Positions 9,195 to 18,399 of a DNA stretch of 38,576 bases are shown piece after piece. The stretch's first letter is position 1. Each line of letters opens with the position of its first letter. Under the pieces are notes generated by a model. It saw nothing but the letters and a program-made list of their open reading frames with translations. It did not search any database and had not been told where the DNA came from. Made by a program: the position numbers and the translations under genes. Origin of the DNA: an uncultured Bacteroidota bacterium (GTDB lineage: Bacteria; Bacteroidota; Bacteroidia; Chitinophagales; Chitinophagaceae); assembly GCA_903862505.1 (NCBI GenBank), contig CAIOYQ010000027.1, forward strand, positions 1 to 38,576, written 5' to 3'.

Positions 9195-10392
9195 TCAAAA
9201 CATTAATTATCAAGACCCTAGTGCCGAAGGTTACTATGGTGATTTTGGCGGCGCTTACATTCCTGAAATGTTGTATAGCAATGTGGAGACTTTGAAAACC
9301 CAATATATACAAATCATGCAGGATCCTGAATTTCAAAGGGAGTTCCATGCATTATTAAAAGACTATGTGGGGAGACCTACCCCCTTATTTTATGCCCAAA
9401 GATTAAGCAAGGAAATTGGCACACAAATTTATTTGAAGCGCGAAGATCTTTGTCATACCGGTGCGCACAAAATTAACAATACCATTGGGCAAATTATATT
9501 AGCACAACGTTTAGGGAAGAAAAAAATTATCGCAGAAACGGGTGCAGGTCAACATGGTGTGGCAACTGCAACGGTATGTGCATTAAAAGGAATGGAATGT
9601 GTGGTATATATGGGAGAGAAAGACATTGAAAGGCAAGCACCCAATGTGGCGAGAATGAAAATGTTGGGGGCAACAGTCATTCCTGCAAAAAGCGGCAGTA
9701 AAACATTAAAGGATGCTACGAATGAAGCCATTCGTGCTTGGATTAACGAGCCCAACGATACGCATTATATTATTGGTAGCGTAGTAGGTCCTCATCCATA
9801 TCCTGATATGGTGGCACGTTTTCAAAGTGTGATCAGTGATGAAATACGCAAACAACTAAAAATTAAAACAGGTTCTGAATTACCAACGCATGTAGTGGCT
9901 TGTGTAGGTGGGGGTTCAAATGCAGCAGGTGCGTTTTATCATTTCTTAAACGAACCAACCGTTGAACTGGTTGCCGTAGAAGCAGCTGGCCATGGCGTAT
10001 ATTCTGGAATGAGTGCAGCAACCACCCAATTAGGGAAGCCAGGAATTTTACATGGTAGTAAAAGTATATTAATGCAAACGGAGGACGGCCAAGTGGTGGA
10101 GCCTCATAGTATTAGTGCTGGTTTGGATTATCCAGGTATTGGGCCCTTGCATGCTTTTTTATATGAAAGTAAGCGCGGCACTTTTACCAGTGCAACCGAT
10201 GAAGAAGCACTTGAATGGGCATTTCATTTATCAGAAATTGAAGGCATTATTCCAGCATTGGAAACGGCACACGCTTTTGCTATTCTTCCTAAAATGAATT
10301 TTAAACCGACCGATGTGGTGGTGGTTTGTTTAAGTGGAAGAGGCGATAAGGATTTAGCAACGTATATGCAAGTCATGGATTCAAAAATATAA
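9181..10392 (+). CDS. trpB: Tryptophan synthase beta chain
   Basis: GDFGGAYIPEML, LKREDLCHTGAHKINN, AETGAGQHGVATAT, CVGGGSNAAG; 14-nt overlap with trpF. Confidence 0.97.
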   Translation: MHSFNQNINYQDPSAEGYYGDFGGAYIPEMLYSNVETLKTQYIQIMQDPEFQREFHALLKDYVGRPTPLFYAQRLSKEIGTQIYLKREDLCHTGAHKINNTIGQIILAQRLGKKKIIAETGAGQHGVATATVCALKGMECVVYMGEKDIERQAPNVARMKMLGATVIPAKSGSKTLKDATNEAIRAWINEPNDTHYIIGSVVGPHPYPDMVARFQSVISDEIRKQLKIKTGSELPTHVVACVGGGSNAAGAFYHFLNEPTVELVAVEAAGHGVYSGMSAATTQLGKPGILHGSKSILMQTEDGQVVEPHSISAGLDYPGIGPLHAFLYESKRGTFTSATDEEALEWAFHLSEIEGIIPALETAHAFAILPKMNFKPTDVVVVCLSGRGDKDLATYMQVMDSKI

Positions 10393-10470
10393 ACAATTAA
10401 TAATTTACGCGTAAATAAGCAACAATAAAATATTTACGCGCAATCATAGAGATCATTTAAAGTATTATTT

Positions 10471-11241
10471 ATGTCAAGGTTATCGGAATTATTTCAAAAG
10501 CAAAATGAACGTGTATTAAATGTGTATTGCACTGCTGGTTTCCCGCAACTCGATAGCACGATACAAGTAATGGAAAGCTTACAAGAAAATGGAGCCAATA
10601 TTATTGAATTGGGCATGCCTTATAGTGATCCTTTAGCAGACGGTGAAGTAATTCAGTCCAGTGGGAATGTGGCAATTGCAAATGGAATGACTATTGACAC
10701 CTTATTTGAGCAATTGACTTTAATGCGCAATTCCATTCATATTCCAGTGGTATTAATGGGCTATATGAACCCCATTTTGCAATATGGCTTTGAGGCTTTT
10801 TGTAAGAAAGCAAAAGCGGTTGGCGTGGATGGATTAATCCTTCCAGATTTGCCTTTATATGAATTTGAACATATTTATGGTAAAACAGTGCATGAAAATG
10901 ACTTGGACTTTGTGTTTTTAGTAACGCCTGAAACCCCGGAAGAAAGATTAAGAAAATTAGACAGCTTAAGTACCGGTTTCTTATATGCAGTAAGTTCTTC
11001 TGCCACCACAGGGCAAGATAAAGATTTTTCAAAAGTGGCTTTGTATTTGCAAAAACTACAAGCCATGCAATTTAAAAATCCAGTCTTAGTAGGCTTTGGA
11101 ATTAAAGACAAGGAAACCTTTGACGCCGTTTGTGCTTTTTCCAATGGGGCCATTATAGGTTCGGCTTATATTCAAGCTTTGTCAAAAGGAAATTCGGTTC
11201 AGGAGACAACGGCTCAATTTTTAAAAGCAGTATTAAAGTAG
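10471..11241 (+). CDS. trpA: Tryptophan synthase alpha chain
   Basis: IELGMPYSDPLADGEVIQ, GYMNPILQYG, GLILPDLP, GFGIKDKE. Confidence 0.96.
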   Translation: MSRLSELFQKQNERVLNVYCTAGFPQLDSTIQVMESLQENGANIIELGMPYSDPLADGEVIQSSGNVAIANGMTIDTLFEQLTLMRNSIHIPVVLMGYMNPILQYGFEAFCKKAKAVGVDGLILPDLPLYEFEHIYGKTVHENDLDFVFLVTPETPEERLRKLDSLSTGFLYAVSSSATTGQDKDFSKVALYLQKLQAMQFKNPVLVGFGIKDKETFDAVCAFSNGAIIGSAYIQALSKGNSVQETTAQFLKAVLK

Positions 11242-11253
11242 TTAATAAAAATA

Positions 11254-11847
11254 ATGAACACAGTAATTATACAATACAATGCAGGGAATATTCAATCGGT
11301 GCTTTATGCTTTGGAGCGATTGGGTGTTCAGGCTTTGGTGACCGATGATGTGGAATTAATTCAAAAAGCAGATAAAGTGATATTCCCGGGTGTAGGGGAA
11401 GCAAGTACGGCCATGCATTATTTAAAAGAAAGAGGGTTGGATAAAGTAATCCAACATTTAAAACAACCCGTTTTAGGGATCTGCTTAGGCATGCAATTGA
11501 TGTGTACTTATTCCGAAGAAAATGATACTACTTGTTTAGGTGTTTTTGAAGAACAAGTAAAGCTATTTAAGCCATCGGATGCTAGTATTAAAGTGCCTCA
11601 AATAGGATGGAATAATATTGGCCAACTAAAAACGGACTTATTTAAAGGGGTTGCAGAAAATAGTTTTACTTATTTTGTACATGGCTATTACGCAGCCTTA
11701 GGAGCGCATACCATTGCCACTACCCAATATATTCAACCTTATAGCAGTGCTTTACACAAGGATAATTTTTATGGGGTGCAGTTTCATCCAGAAAAATCAG
11801 CCAAAGTAGGAGAACAGATTATCCAAAATTTTTTAAACATTTCTTAA
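11254..11847 (+). CDS. hisH: Imidazole glycerol phosphate synthase subunit HisH
   Basis: IIQYNAGNIQSV, FPGVGEASTAM, LGICLGMQLM, GVQFHPEKSA; only 12 nt after trpA. Confidence 0.95.
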   Translation: MNTVIIQYNAGNIQSVLYALERLGVQALVTDDVELIQKADKVIFPGVGEASTAMHYLKERGLDKVIQHLKQPVLGICLGMQLMCTYSEENDTTCLGVFEEQVKLFKPSDASIKVPQIGWNNIGQLKTDLFKGVAENSFTYFVHGYYAALGAHTIATTQYIQPYSSALHKDNFYGVQFHPEKSAKVGEQIIQNFLNIS

Positions 11848-11884
11848 ATCGACGATTCGATATAAAATAAATAGTCAAACACAA

Positions 11885-12598
11885 ATGCAAATAATTCCAG
11901 CCATAGATTTAATAGAAGGTAAATGTGTTCGTTTAACCGAAGGCGACTACGCGCAAAAGAAAATTTACAATGAGGATCCATTGGAAGTAGCCAAGGCATT
12001 TGAGGGTATTGGTTTAATGCGTTTACACTTGGTGGATTTAGATGGCGCCAAAGCAGGGGAAGTTGTCAATTGGAAAGTGTTGGAGAAAATTGCCAATCAA
12101 ACTAAATTAAAAATAGATTTTGGAGGAGGCATCAAAAAAGAAGCCACTTTAAAATCGGTATTGGAGGCAGGTGCCAATTATGCGACCATTGGCAGTTTAG
12201 CGGTTAAAAGCAGAAATATATTTGAAGAGTGGATTGAGCGTTTTGGTGCAGAAGTATTTATGTTGGGAGCCGATGTGTTTGAAGAAAAAATAGCCGTTGG
12301 AGGCTGGTTAGAAAAAACAGATATTGATGTATATACTTTTATGCAATCCTATATGGATAAAGGGGTTACACAAATATTTTGTACCGATATTCAAAAGGAT
12401 GGAAAATTACAGGGTCCGTCGATTGAATTGTATAAGAAAATCATTTCAAAATTACCTACCTTAAAATTAATCGCAAGTGGTGGGGTTAGTAATTTGCAGG
12501 ATTTAAAAGATTTACGTGAAATTGGATGTTCGGCTGCCATTGTTGGGAAGGCCATTTATGAAAACAGAATCTCTTTAGAAGCACTTTCAAATTTTTAA
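11885..12598 (+). CDS. hisA: Phosphoribosylformimino-5-aminoimidazole carboxamide ribotide isomerase
   Basis: IIPAIDLIEGKCVRLTEGDY, HLVDLDGAKAG, IDFGGGIK, IASGGVS. Confidence 0.95.
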   Translation: MQIIPAIDLIEGKCVRLTEGDYAQKKIYNEDPLEVAKAFEGIGLMRLHLVDLDGAKAGEVVNWKVLEKIANQTKLKIDFGGGIKKEATLKSVLEAGANYATIGSLAVKSRNIFEEWIERFGAEVFMLGADVFEEKIAVGGWLEKTDIDVYTFMQSYMDKGVTQIFCTDIQKDGKLQGPSIELYKKIISKLPTLKLIASGGVSNLQDLKDLREIGCSAAIVGKAIYENRISLEALSNF

Positions 12599-12628
12599 GA
12601 AACAGTAAAAAGAAATTAAATACGCACT

Positions 12629-13387
12629 ATGTTAACCAAAAGAATCATCCCCTGCTTAGATATCAAAGACGGACGCACTGTGAAGGGCATCAACTTTGAG
12701 CAGATTCGTGACGCGGGTGATCCAATTGAATTAGGAGCTTTCTATGCTGAACAAGGAGCAGATGAATTGGTATTCTTAGATATTACAGCCACTATTGAAA
12801 AAAGAAAAACCTTAAGTGAATTGGTTAATAAGATTGCCCATAAAATTAATATCCCATTTACGGTAGGGGGTGGAATTAAATCAGAAGAGGATGTAAGTGT
12901 ATTATTACAAAATGGGGCAGATAAAATTGCTATCAATACCGCAGCATTTTTAGATCCAACTACGATTAGTCGGTTTGCTAAAAACTTTGGAAGTCAATGT
13001 GTGGTATTAGCCATTGATGCAAAATGTGAAGCCGATAACAAGTGGTATGTTTATTTAAATGGAGGTAGGACCAAAACGGATAAGTTGGTAACCGACTGGG
13101 CTAAGGAAGCGGTAGATTTAGGTGTTGGGGAAATATTATTGACCTCCATGAACCACGATGGCACAAAGCAAGGCTTTGCTTTAGATATAACAGCACAATT
13201 GGCGGAAACTTTACCAGTTCCCATTATTGCTTCCGGAGGTGGTGGAAATGAGCAGCACTTTTTAGATGTGTTCACCAAAGGGAAAGCGGATGCTGCATTG
13301 GCGGCAAGTATCTTTCATTATAAGGAGCTGGCTATTCCAGATCTTAAACAATTTTTAAATAAGCAAGGAATTGCCATTAGATTGTAA
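12629..13387 (+). CDS. hisF: Imidazole glycerol phosphate synthase subunit HisF
   Basis: [55 protein letters not shown]. Confidence 0.96.
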   Translation: MLTKRIIPCLDIKDGRTVKGINFEQIRDAGDPIELGAFYAEQGADELVFLDITATIEKRKTLSELVNKIAHKINIPFTVGGGIKSEEDVSVLLQNGADKIAINTAAFLDPTTISRFAKNFGSQCVVLAIDAKCEADNKWYVYLNGGRTKTDKLVTDWAKEAVDLGVGEILLTSMNHDGTKQGFALDITAQLAETLPVPIIASGGGGNEQHFLDVFTKGKADAALAASIFHYKELAIPDLKQFLNKQGIAIRL

Positions 13388-13459
13388 ATAGTACTTGGTT
13401 TATTAAATTGCTTTATAAATAAATAGAAAACGGATCATTAACTTTATATAATTTCACTT

Positions 13460-14062
13460 ATGAATATCAATTTTTCAAAATACGCAGATGGCTTAGTGCC
13501 TGCTATTGTGCAGGACGCAAATACAAAAACTGTTTTAATGATGGGCTTTATGAATCAGGAAGCCGTTGATGCGACAGTGGCGCAACAAAAAGTCACTTTT
13601 TTTAGCAGGTCAAAATCAAGATTATGGACCAAAGGTGAAGAGAGCGGTAATTTCTTAAACTATATTGGTATGGAAGTGGATTGCGACAATGACACCCTAT
13701 TAATTCAAGCAAATCCTGTTGGACCAGTTTGTCACAACGGAACGGGGACTTGTTGGGGTAATGAAAATGAAATTTCCAACACTCAATTTTTAACTACATT
13801 GGAAGCTGTGATTGCTGAAAGAAAAACAGCAGCACCGGAAAGCTCTTATGTGGCGAGTTTATTTGAAAAAGGGATTAATAAAATTGCACAAAAAGTGGGG
13901 GAAGAGGCTGTCGAATTGGTAATAGAAGCAAAAGACAATAATGAAACACTTTTTTTGGATGAGTCGGCCGATTTGTTATTTCATTACTTAATATTACTAC
14001 AGGCAAAAGGGTATGCCTTAAAAGATGTTGTTAATGTTTTAGAAAAGAGGCACAAGTCGTAA
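13460..14062 (+). CDS. hisIE: Bifunctional phosphoribosyl-AMP cyclohydrolase / phosphoribosyl-ATP pyrophosphatase
   Basis: N-terminal HisI (FFSRSKSRLWTKGEESGN, CDNDTLLIQANPVGPVCHNGTGTC) and C-terminal HisE (KVGEEAVELVIEAKD). Confidence 0.95.
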   Translation: MNINFSKYADGLVPAIVQDANTKTVLMMGFMNQEAVDATVAQQKVTFFSRSKSRLWTKGEESGNFLNYIGMEVDCDNDTLLIQANPVGPVCHNGTGTCWGNENEISNTQFLTTLEAVIAERKTAAPESSYVASLFEKGINKIAQKVGEEAVELVIEAKDNNETLFLDESADLLFHYLILLQAKGYALKDVVNVLEKRHKS

Positions 14063-14083
14063 TTTAACTGTTTAAAATAAGCT

Positions 14084-14091
14084 TATATTTG
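14084..14091 (+). promoter_or_regulatory. Promoter -7 box upstream of the thioredoxin-like gene
   Basis: TATATTTG (TAnnTTTG) 33 nt before ATG 14124; no clear -33 TTTG. Confidence 0.4.
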
Positions 14092-14123
14092 GCATGCAAT
14101 AATTGCAAAAGAAAATTAACACT

Positions 14124-15206
14124 ATGAAAAAAATAACGGGGTTGGCATTATTAATGATTTCATTTATTTCATTAAATGCACAAGGGTTAAAAGTGACTGG
14201 AGCACTTAAAAATTTAGCAGATAACACCGAAGTATCTTTATCGGATGGTGTTACAAACCAAGAAGTTGGGAAAGGCATTTCCAAAGATGGGAATTTCATA
14301 ATCACAGGAAGTACAAAATCTGCTACTATATTTTTATTGGGGTTTAAAGGAATGGAACAAAAGCTCCCTTTATTTATTGGTAATGAAAATATAACCATTG
14401 CAGGTGATTTGCAAAATGTGGCTGCATTAAAAATTAGTGGTTCAGTTTCCCATGACGTATATCAAGATTATATGTCTGTACTTCCTCCTCTTATTGAGCC
14501 TTATATTAAATCAATGCAAGCAAATCAGGTGGAAACCAATGCTTCAAAAAAGGATTCATTAACGAAGCTTTCTAATGATTTAAGTACAAATGTTACCAAT
14601 GCTTTTTTGAAATTAACTAGCAAATACAATCAGTCTCCTGTTTCTGCTTTATTCTTATTACAGTTTGCAAATATGTTCCCAGTTATCAAGGATGGTTTAC
14701 CAAGTATTTATGGCTCTTTTACCGGAGATGCCAAAATAGGACCATTTGCTGATATATTAGATAAGACAGTATCATCTGCTGAATTAGGAAAAATAGGCAC
14801 GGTGCTTCCTGAATTTAAACAAAACGATGCTTCAGGCAAATCAGTAAGCTTAAGTTCATTCAGAGGAAAATATGTCCTAATTGATTTTTGGGCAAGCTGG
14901 TGTGGACCTTGTAGAGCGGAAAATCCCGCTGTAGTAAAGGCCTTTAATGCATATAAGGCAAAAGGCTTTACAGTACTAGGCGTGTCTTTAGATCAGGATA
15001 AAGCAAAGTGGTTAGAAGCTATTAAAAAAGACGGACTTACATGGACTCAAGTGAGTGATTTGAAATATTGGAATAATGCAGTTGCCCAACAATTCGGCAT
15101 TCAAAGTATTCCTGCAAATTTCTTAATTGATCCTAAGGGCGTGGTGATTGGTAAGGATTTAAGAGGGGAGGATTTGCTAAAAGTGTTAGCTGCAAATGTA
15201 AAATAG
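14124..15206 (+). CDS. Exported TlpA/thioredoxin-like (AhpC/Redoxin) protein with N-terminal DUF4369-type region
   Basis: ORF 14103 begins with TTG; ATG 14124 is likelier. Signal peptide; WASWCGPCRAENPAV active site. Confidence 0.85.
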   Translation: MKKITGLALLMISFISLNAQGLKVTGALKNLADNTEVSLSDGVTNQEVGKGISKDGNFIITGSTKSATIFLLGFKGMEQKLPLFIGNENITIAGDLQNVAALKISGSVSHDVYQDYMSVLPPLIEPYIKSMQANQVETNASKKDSLTKLSNDLSTNVTNAFLKLTSKYNQSPVSALFLLQFANMFPVIKDGLPSIYGSFTGDAKIGPFADILDKTVSSAELGKIGTVLPEFKQNDASGKSVSLSSFRGKYVLIDFWASWCGPCRAENPAVVKAFNAYKAKGFTVLGVSLDQDKAKWLEAIKKDGLTWTQVSDLKYWNNAVAQQFGIQSIPANFLIDPKGVVIGKDLRGEDLLKVLAANVK

Positions 15207-15237
15207 ATCCTATTTGAAACTTCAATAGATATTCATT

Positions 15238-15269
15238 AAAAAAGCCCTAAATTATTTTAGGGCTTTTTT
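15238..15269. terminator. Bidirectional intrinsic terminator between convergent genes
   Basis: Perfect 14-bp stem AAAAAAGCCCTAAA / TTTAGGGCTTTTTT with loop TTAT; T-run on either strand; overlaps the last codons of the 15252-15602 gene. Confidence 0.85.
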
Positions 15270-15602
15270 ATATTCAGATTCATCAAATCCGATGACGAGT
15301 ATTTTTTCATTTTCTTCGATAAGGGGTCTGCGTATTATGGATGTTTTTTCCATCATTAGTGCAATGGCCGCTTTTTGAGTGGTAATACTTTCTTGTGTTT
15401 CCTTGGGTAATTGTCTCCAAGTGGCTCCCTTTTTATTGATTAACGCTTCCCATCCAATTTCTTTGGACCAATCAGTAAGTTTTGTGGACGTAATGCCTAT
15501 TTTTTTATAGTCGTGGAATGCATAGGACAGTTTATTGGCTTTTAACCAGTCCAATGCCTTTTTCACTGTATTGCAGTTGGGTATTGCGTAAACAATTTTC
15601 AT
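15252..15602 (-). CDS. ArsC/Spx-family protein (arsenate reductase-like)
   Basis: MKIVYAIPNCNTVKKALDWL..., small thioredoxin-fold family; start overlaps stop of upstream gene (TAATG). Confidence 0.8.
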   Translation of the reverse strand: MKIVYAIPNCNTVKKALDWLKANKLSYAFHDYKKIGITSTKLTDWSKEIGWEALINKKGATWRQLPKETQESITTQKAAIALMMEKTSIIRRPLIEENEKILVIGFDESEYKKALK

Positions 15603-16105
15603 TATTTAAGATATTTTTTTCCTAACCAGCTCTCGCTTATAGGCTGCATCCAATTCAGTTCCATTTCTGCTTTATTGGCAACTAAATTATTAAAATATAA
15701 AGTATCTTTTTGCAAGATGCCATTTTCTAAGGCATAAGGTACTTGGGCCATTGGGATAGTTTGCACTTTGTCTTTCACCCAAAATGCCAATAGCTCTCTA
15801 TTAAACATTTGAACGCCCGTTATTTTTTCTATTTCCTTAATAATATGAACCGAACTATCAGTGCTACAGCCGCCTACAGTGGTATAGGATTCGTCGGCCA
15901 TTAAAATAATGAACTGTCCATATAAAGCAGTACCAAATCCTTTCACAGGGGCGCCATGGCTTTTCCAGATAGCAGTAAAATTTTCAAGCAGTTCCTCTAT
16001 CTTAAAAATCTCTGGCATGGTAAATGTCCGATTGGATTGATAGATCCATAATTTGGATTGAGGATGAAAATTGGAGGGCAATATATTTGCTAAATGTACA
16101 GTCAT
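15602..16105 (-). CDS. Conserved Bacteroidota protein of unknown function (recalled to be commonly labelled 'ABC transporter ATPase')
   Basis: 167 aa with GFGTALYGQFIILMADE and GGCSTDSSVHIIKEIE; no Walker A/B visible. Confidence 0.6.
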   Translation of the reverse strand: MTVHLANILPSNFHPQSKLWIYQSNRTFTMPEIFKIEELLENFTAIWKSHGAPVKGFGTALYGQFIILMADESYTTVGGCSTDSSVHIIKEIEKITGVQMFNRELLAFWVKDKVQTIPMAQVPYALENGILQKDTLYFNNLVANKAEMELNWMQPISESWLGKKYLK

Positions 16106-16130
16106 TTTTTTATTATTTTAAATTTACATG

Positions 16131-16910
16131 CTATTGTATTGCTTGGGCAACAATTTCAGCAATATCCAATACTTCTGTTTTTACTTCTTCGGATCTATTT
16201 TTAATACCATCGGTCATCATGGTATTGCAAAATGGACAGGCACTTGCCACAAAATCTGATTTAGTTTCAATCGCTTCATCGGCACGTTCCATATTAATTC
16301 GTTTGTCTCCTTTTTCTTCTTCTTTAAACATTTGCGCGCCGCCTGCTCCACAGCACAAACCCTTGGACTTACATCTTTTCATTTCTCTAAGTTCCATGTC
16401 CAAACTTTCCAATACTTTTCTCGGTGCTTCATAAATTTCATTGGCCCTGCCTAAATAGCAACTATCATGGTAGGTAATGGATTTACCTTTCCACTCATTA
16501 CTATCGGTGAATTTTATTTTTCCTTGTTCAATTAATTCTTGTAAGAAGGTGGTGTGGTGTATCACATCGTAATGACCACCCAGCGCTGGGTATTCGTTTT
16601 TTAAAGTATTAAAACAATGTGGGCAGGTGGTTACAATTTTTTTTATCTCGTACCCGTTTAATACCTGAATATTTTGGTAGGCCATCATTTGAAACATAAA
16701 TTCATTGCCTGCTCTTCGAGCTGGATCACCCGTACAAGCTTCTTCCTTGCCTAAGATGGCATACTGCACACCTGCTTTATCCATTATAGTGGCAAATGCT
16801 TTGGTTATTTTTTGCGCTCTTTGATCAAAGCTACCTGCGCATCCCACCCAAAATAATACTTCAGGTTTTTCGCCTCTTGCCATAAACTCGGCCATTGTTG
16901 ATACTTTCAT
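16131..16910 (-). CDS. CCG-domain (HdrB/GlpC-like) Fe-S oxidoreductase subunit
   Basis: Cys-rich: WVGCAGSFD, CPHCFNTLKNEYP, HDSCYLGR, CKSKGLCCGAGGAQMF, CPFCNTMMTDG. Confidence 0.85.
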   Translation of the reverse strand: MKVSTMAEFMARGEKPEVLFWVGCAGSFDQRAQKITKAFATIMDKAGVQYAILGKEEACTGDPARRAGNEFMFQMMAYQNIQVLNGYEIKKIVTTCPHCFNTLKNEYPALGGHYDVIHHTTFLQELIEQGKIKFTDSNEWKGKSITYHDSCYLGRANEIYEAPRKVLESLDMELREMKRCKSKGLCCGAGGAQMFKEEEKGDKRINMERADEAIETKSDFVASACPFCNTMMTDGIKNRSEEVKTEVLDIAEIVAQAIQ

Positions 16911-16964
16911 TCGATATAATTTTAGATCCTTTATTTATGTTCCCTAAATTAATTTCCTAATTTC

Positions 16965-18236
16965 TTATTGGTTGGTCCATGCATCTCTGTCGTCTGGGGC
17001 AAACTTCCAAGGTGCAAAATTATTTTCAATATTACTAAACATGCCATTCCATTCCGAAGGCGCATTGCTTTCCTCCATTACCAAGGATCTTCTTAATTCC
17101 AAGATAATGTCTAATGGAGAAATACTCACAGGACATTCCTCTACACAGGCGTTACAAGTGGTGCAAGCTCTTAATTCTTCTACACTAATATAATCGTGTA
17201 ATAATGATTTACCATCGTCTACAAATTGTTTGTTAGTATCTATATTTTTACCCACTGCTTCCAATCTGTCCCTAGTATCCATCATAATTTTTCGAGGACT
17301 TAATAATTTACCAGTGATATTCGCAGGACAAGCGGCACTGCATCTTCCACACTCGGTACAGCTATAGGCATCCATCAAATTTTTCCAACTTAAATCCATA
17401 ACATCCCGTGCGCCAAATTTTTCAGGTGCAGCTGCATTCGTTGGAGCTAATTCGGGTTGCATGGCATACAATACTTCATTTTGAATGCTAGGCATATTGT
17501 GCATTTGTCCCTTTGGAATTAAGGGAGCATAATAGGCATTAGGGAAAGCAAGTATGATATGTAAATGTTTGGAATAAGGTAGGTAGTTCATAAATGCATA
17601 AATGCCTAAAATGTGTAACCACCATGCAGTATGTTCAATGGTTGATTGAGTAGATGCATTTACATTGCTAAGCAAAGGCTTCAAAAAGGATGAAATTAAA
17701 TAATTCGCTTCCGCATCTGCTGCGTTCATTGTTAAAAACAAACTCATTAGAACGATCTCAATAATTAAAATTGCATTTGCATCTGATTTTGGCCATCCCG
17801 CTAAATCCTTATCAGTAAATCTCTTTATTCTTCCCATATTTCGTCTTGCAAAAAACACAACACAGGCAACCAATACCAAGAAAGCCAATACTTCAAAGAT
17901 ATTGATTAGAAAATCGTAAAATGAGCCGAGATAAGGTTTAAAAATTCGATGTGTACCCGCTATTCCATCTATAATAATTTCAAGTAATTCAATATTAATA
18001 ATCACAAAACCAACGTAAACAAATAAATGCAAAATGGCCACAAGCGGATTACGAAACATCTTTTTTTGTCCGAATGCTAATAACAATACGTTTTGTATAC
18101 GCTTCCCTTTTTGATCTTTTATTTGAAAAGGTTTCCCCAAATGAATGTTTCTTGCAATTTTGCCTAATTTTTTAAAGAAAACAAAAAAGGCAATAATGGT
18201 AATTGCGGTAAAAACGATGCCTGCTACATATGCCAT
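16965..18236 (-). CDS. Membrane-anchored 4Fe-4S protein, HdrC/HdrE-like
   Basis: N-terminal transmembrane helices followed by CTECGRCSAACPA and CTTCNACVEECPV ferredoxin motifs. Confidence 0.85.
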   Translation of the reverse strand: MAYVAGIVFTAITIIAFFVFFKKLGKIARNIHLGKPFQIKDQKGKRIQNVLLLAFGQKKMFRNPLVAILHLFVYVGFVIINIELLEIIIDGIAGTHRIFKPYLGSFYDFLINIFEVLAFLVLVACVVFFARRNMGRIKRFTDKDLAGWPKSDANAILIIEIVLMSLFLTMNAADAEANYLISSFLKPLLSNVNASTQSTIEHTAWWLHILGIYAFMNYLPYSKHLHIILAFPNAYYAPLIPKGQMHNMPSIQNEVLYAMQPELAPTNAAAPEKFGARDVMDLSWKNLMDAYSCTECGRCSAACPANITGKLLSPRKIMMDTRDRLEAVGKNIDTNKQFVDDGKSLLHDYISVEELRACTTCNACVEECPVSISPLDIILELRRSLVMEESNAPSEWNGMFSNIENNFAPWKFAPDDRDAWTNQ

Positions 18237-18269
18237 AACTATGTTTTAAAAGTATTTGTAGGATACCTG

Positions 18270-18277
18270 CAAATTTA
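18270..18277 (-). promoter_or_regulatory. Promoter -7 box for the Fe-S operon
   Basis: Minus strand TAAATTTG followed by CA; about 33 nt from the ATG. Confidence 0.4.
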
Positions 18278-18399
18278 GCTTGTTTTCCGCTCTTTTTTAC
18301 TTGGAATTATTTAATTTGCTGCCATCGGAGCACATTTAATTAAATTGGTGCTTTTTGCGTATCCATGGGCACTACAATGGATTATTAAATTGAAAGAAA

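Noticed and set aside
14095-14107. TGCAAT-A-ATTGCA dyad near the thioredoxin-like gene start
   Set aside because: Short, AT-rich and adjacent to the presumed start site; not distinguishable from chance without comparisons
16024-16434. 136-aa plus-strand ORF
   Set aside because: Antisense to the Fe-S and CSTDSS genes; no family resemblance
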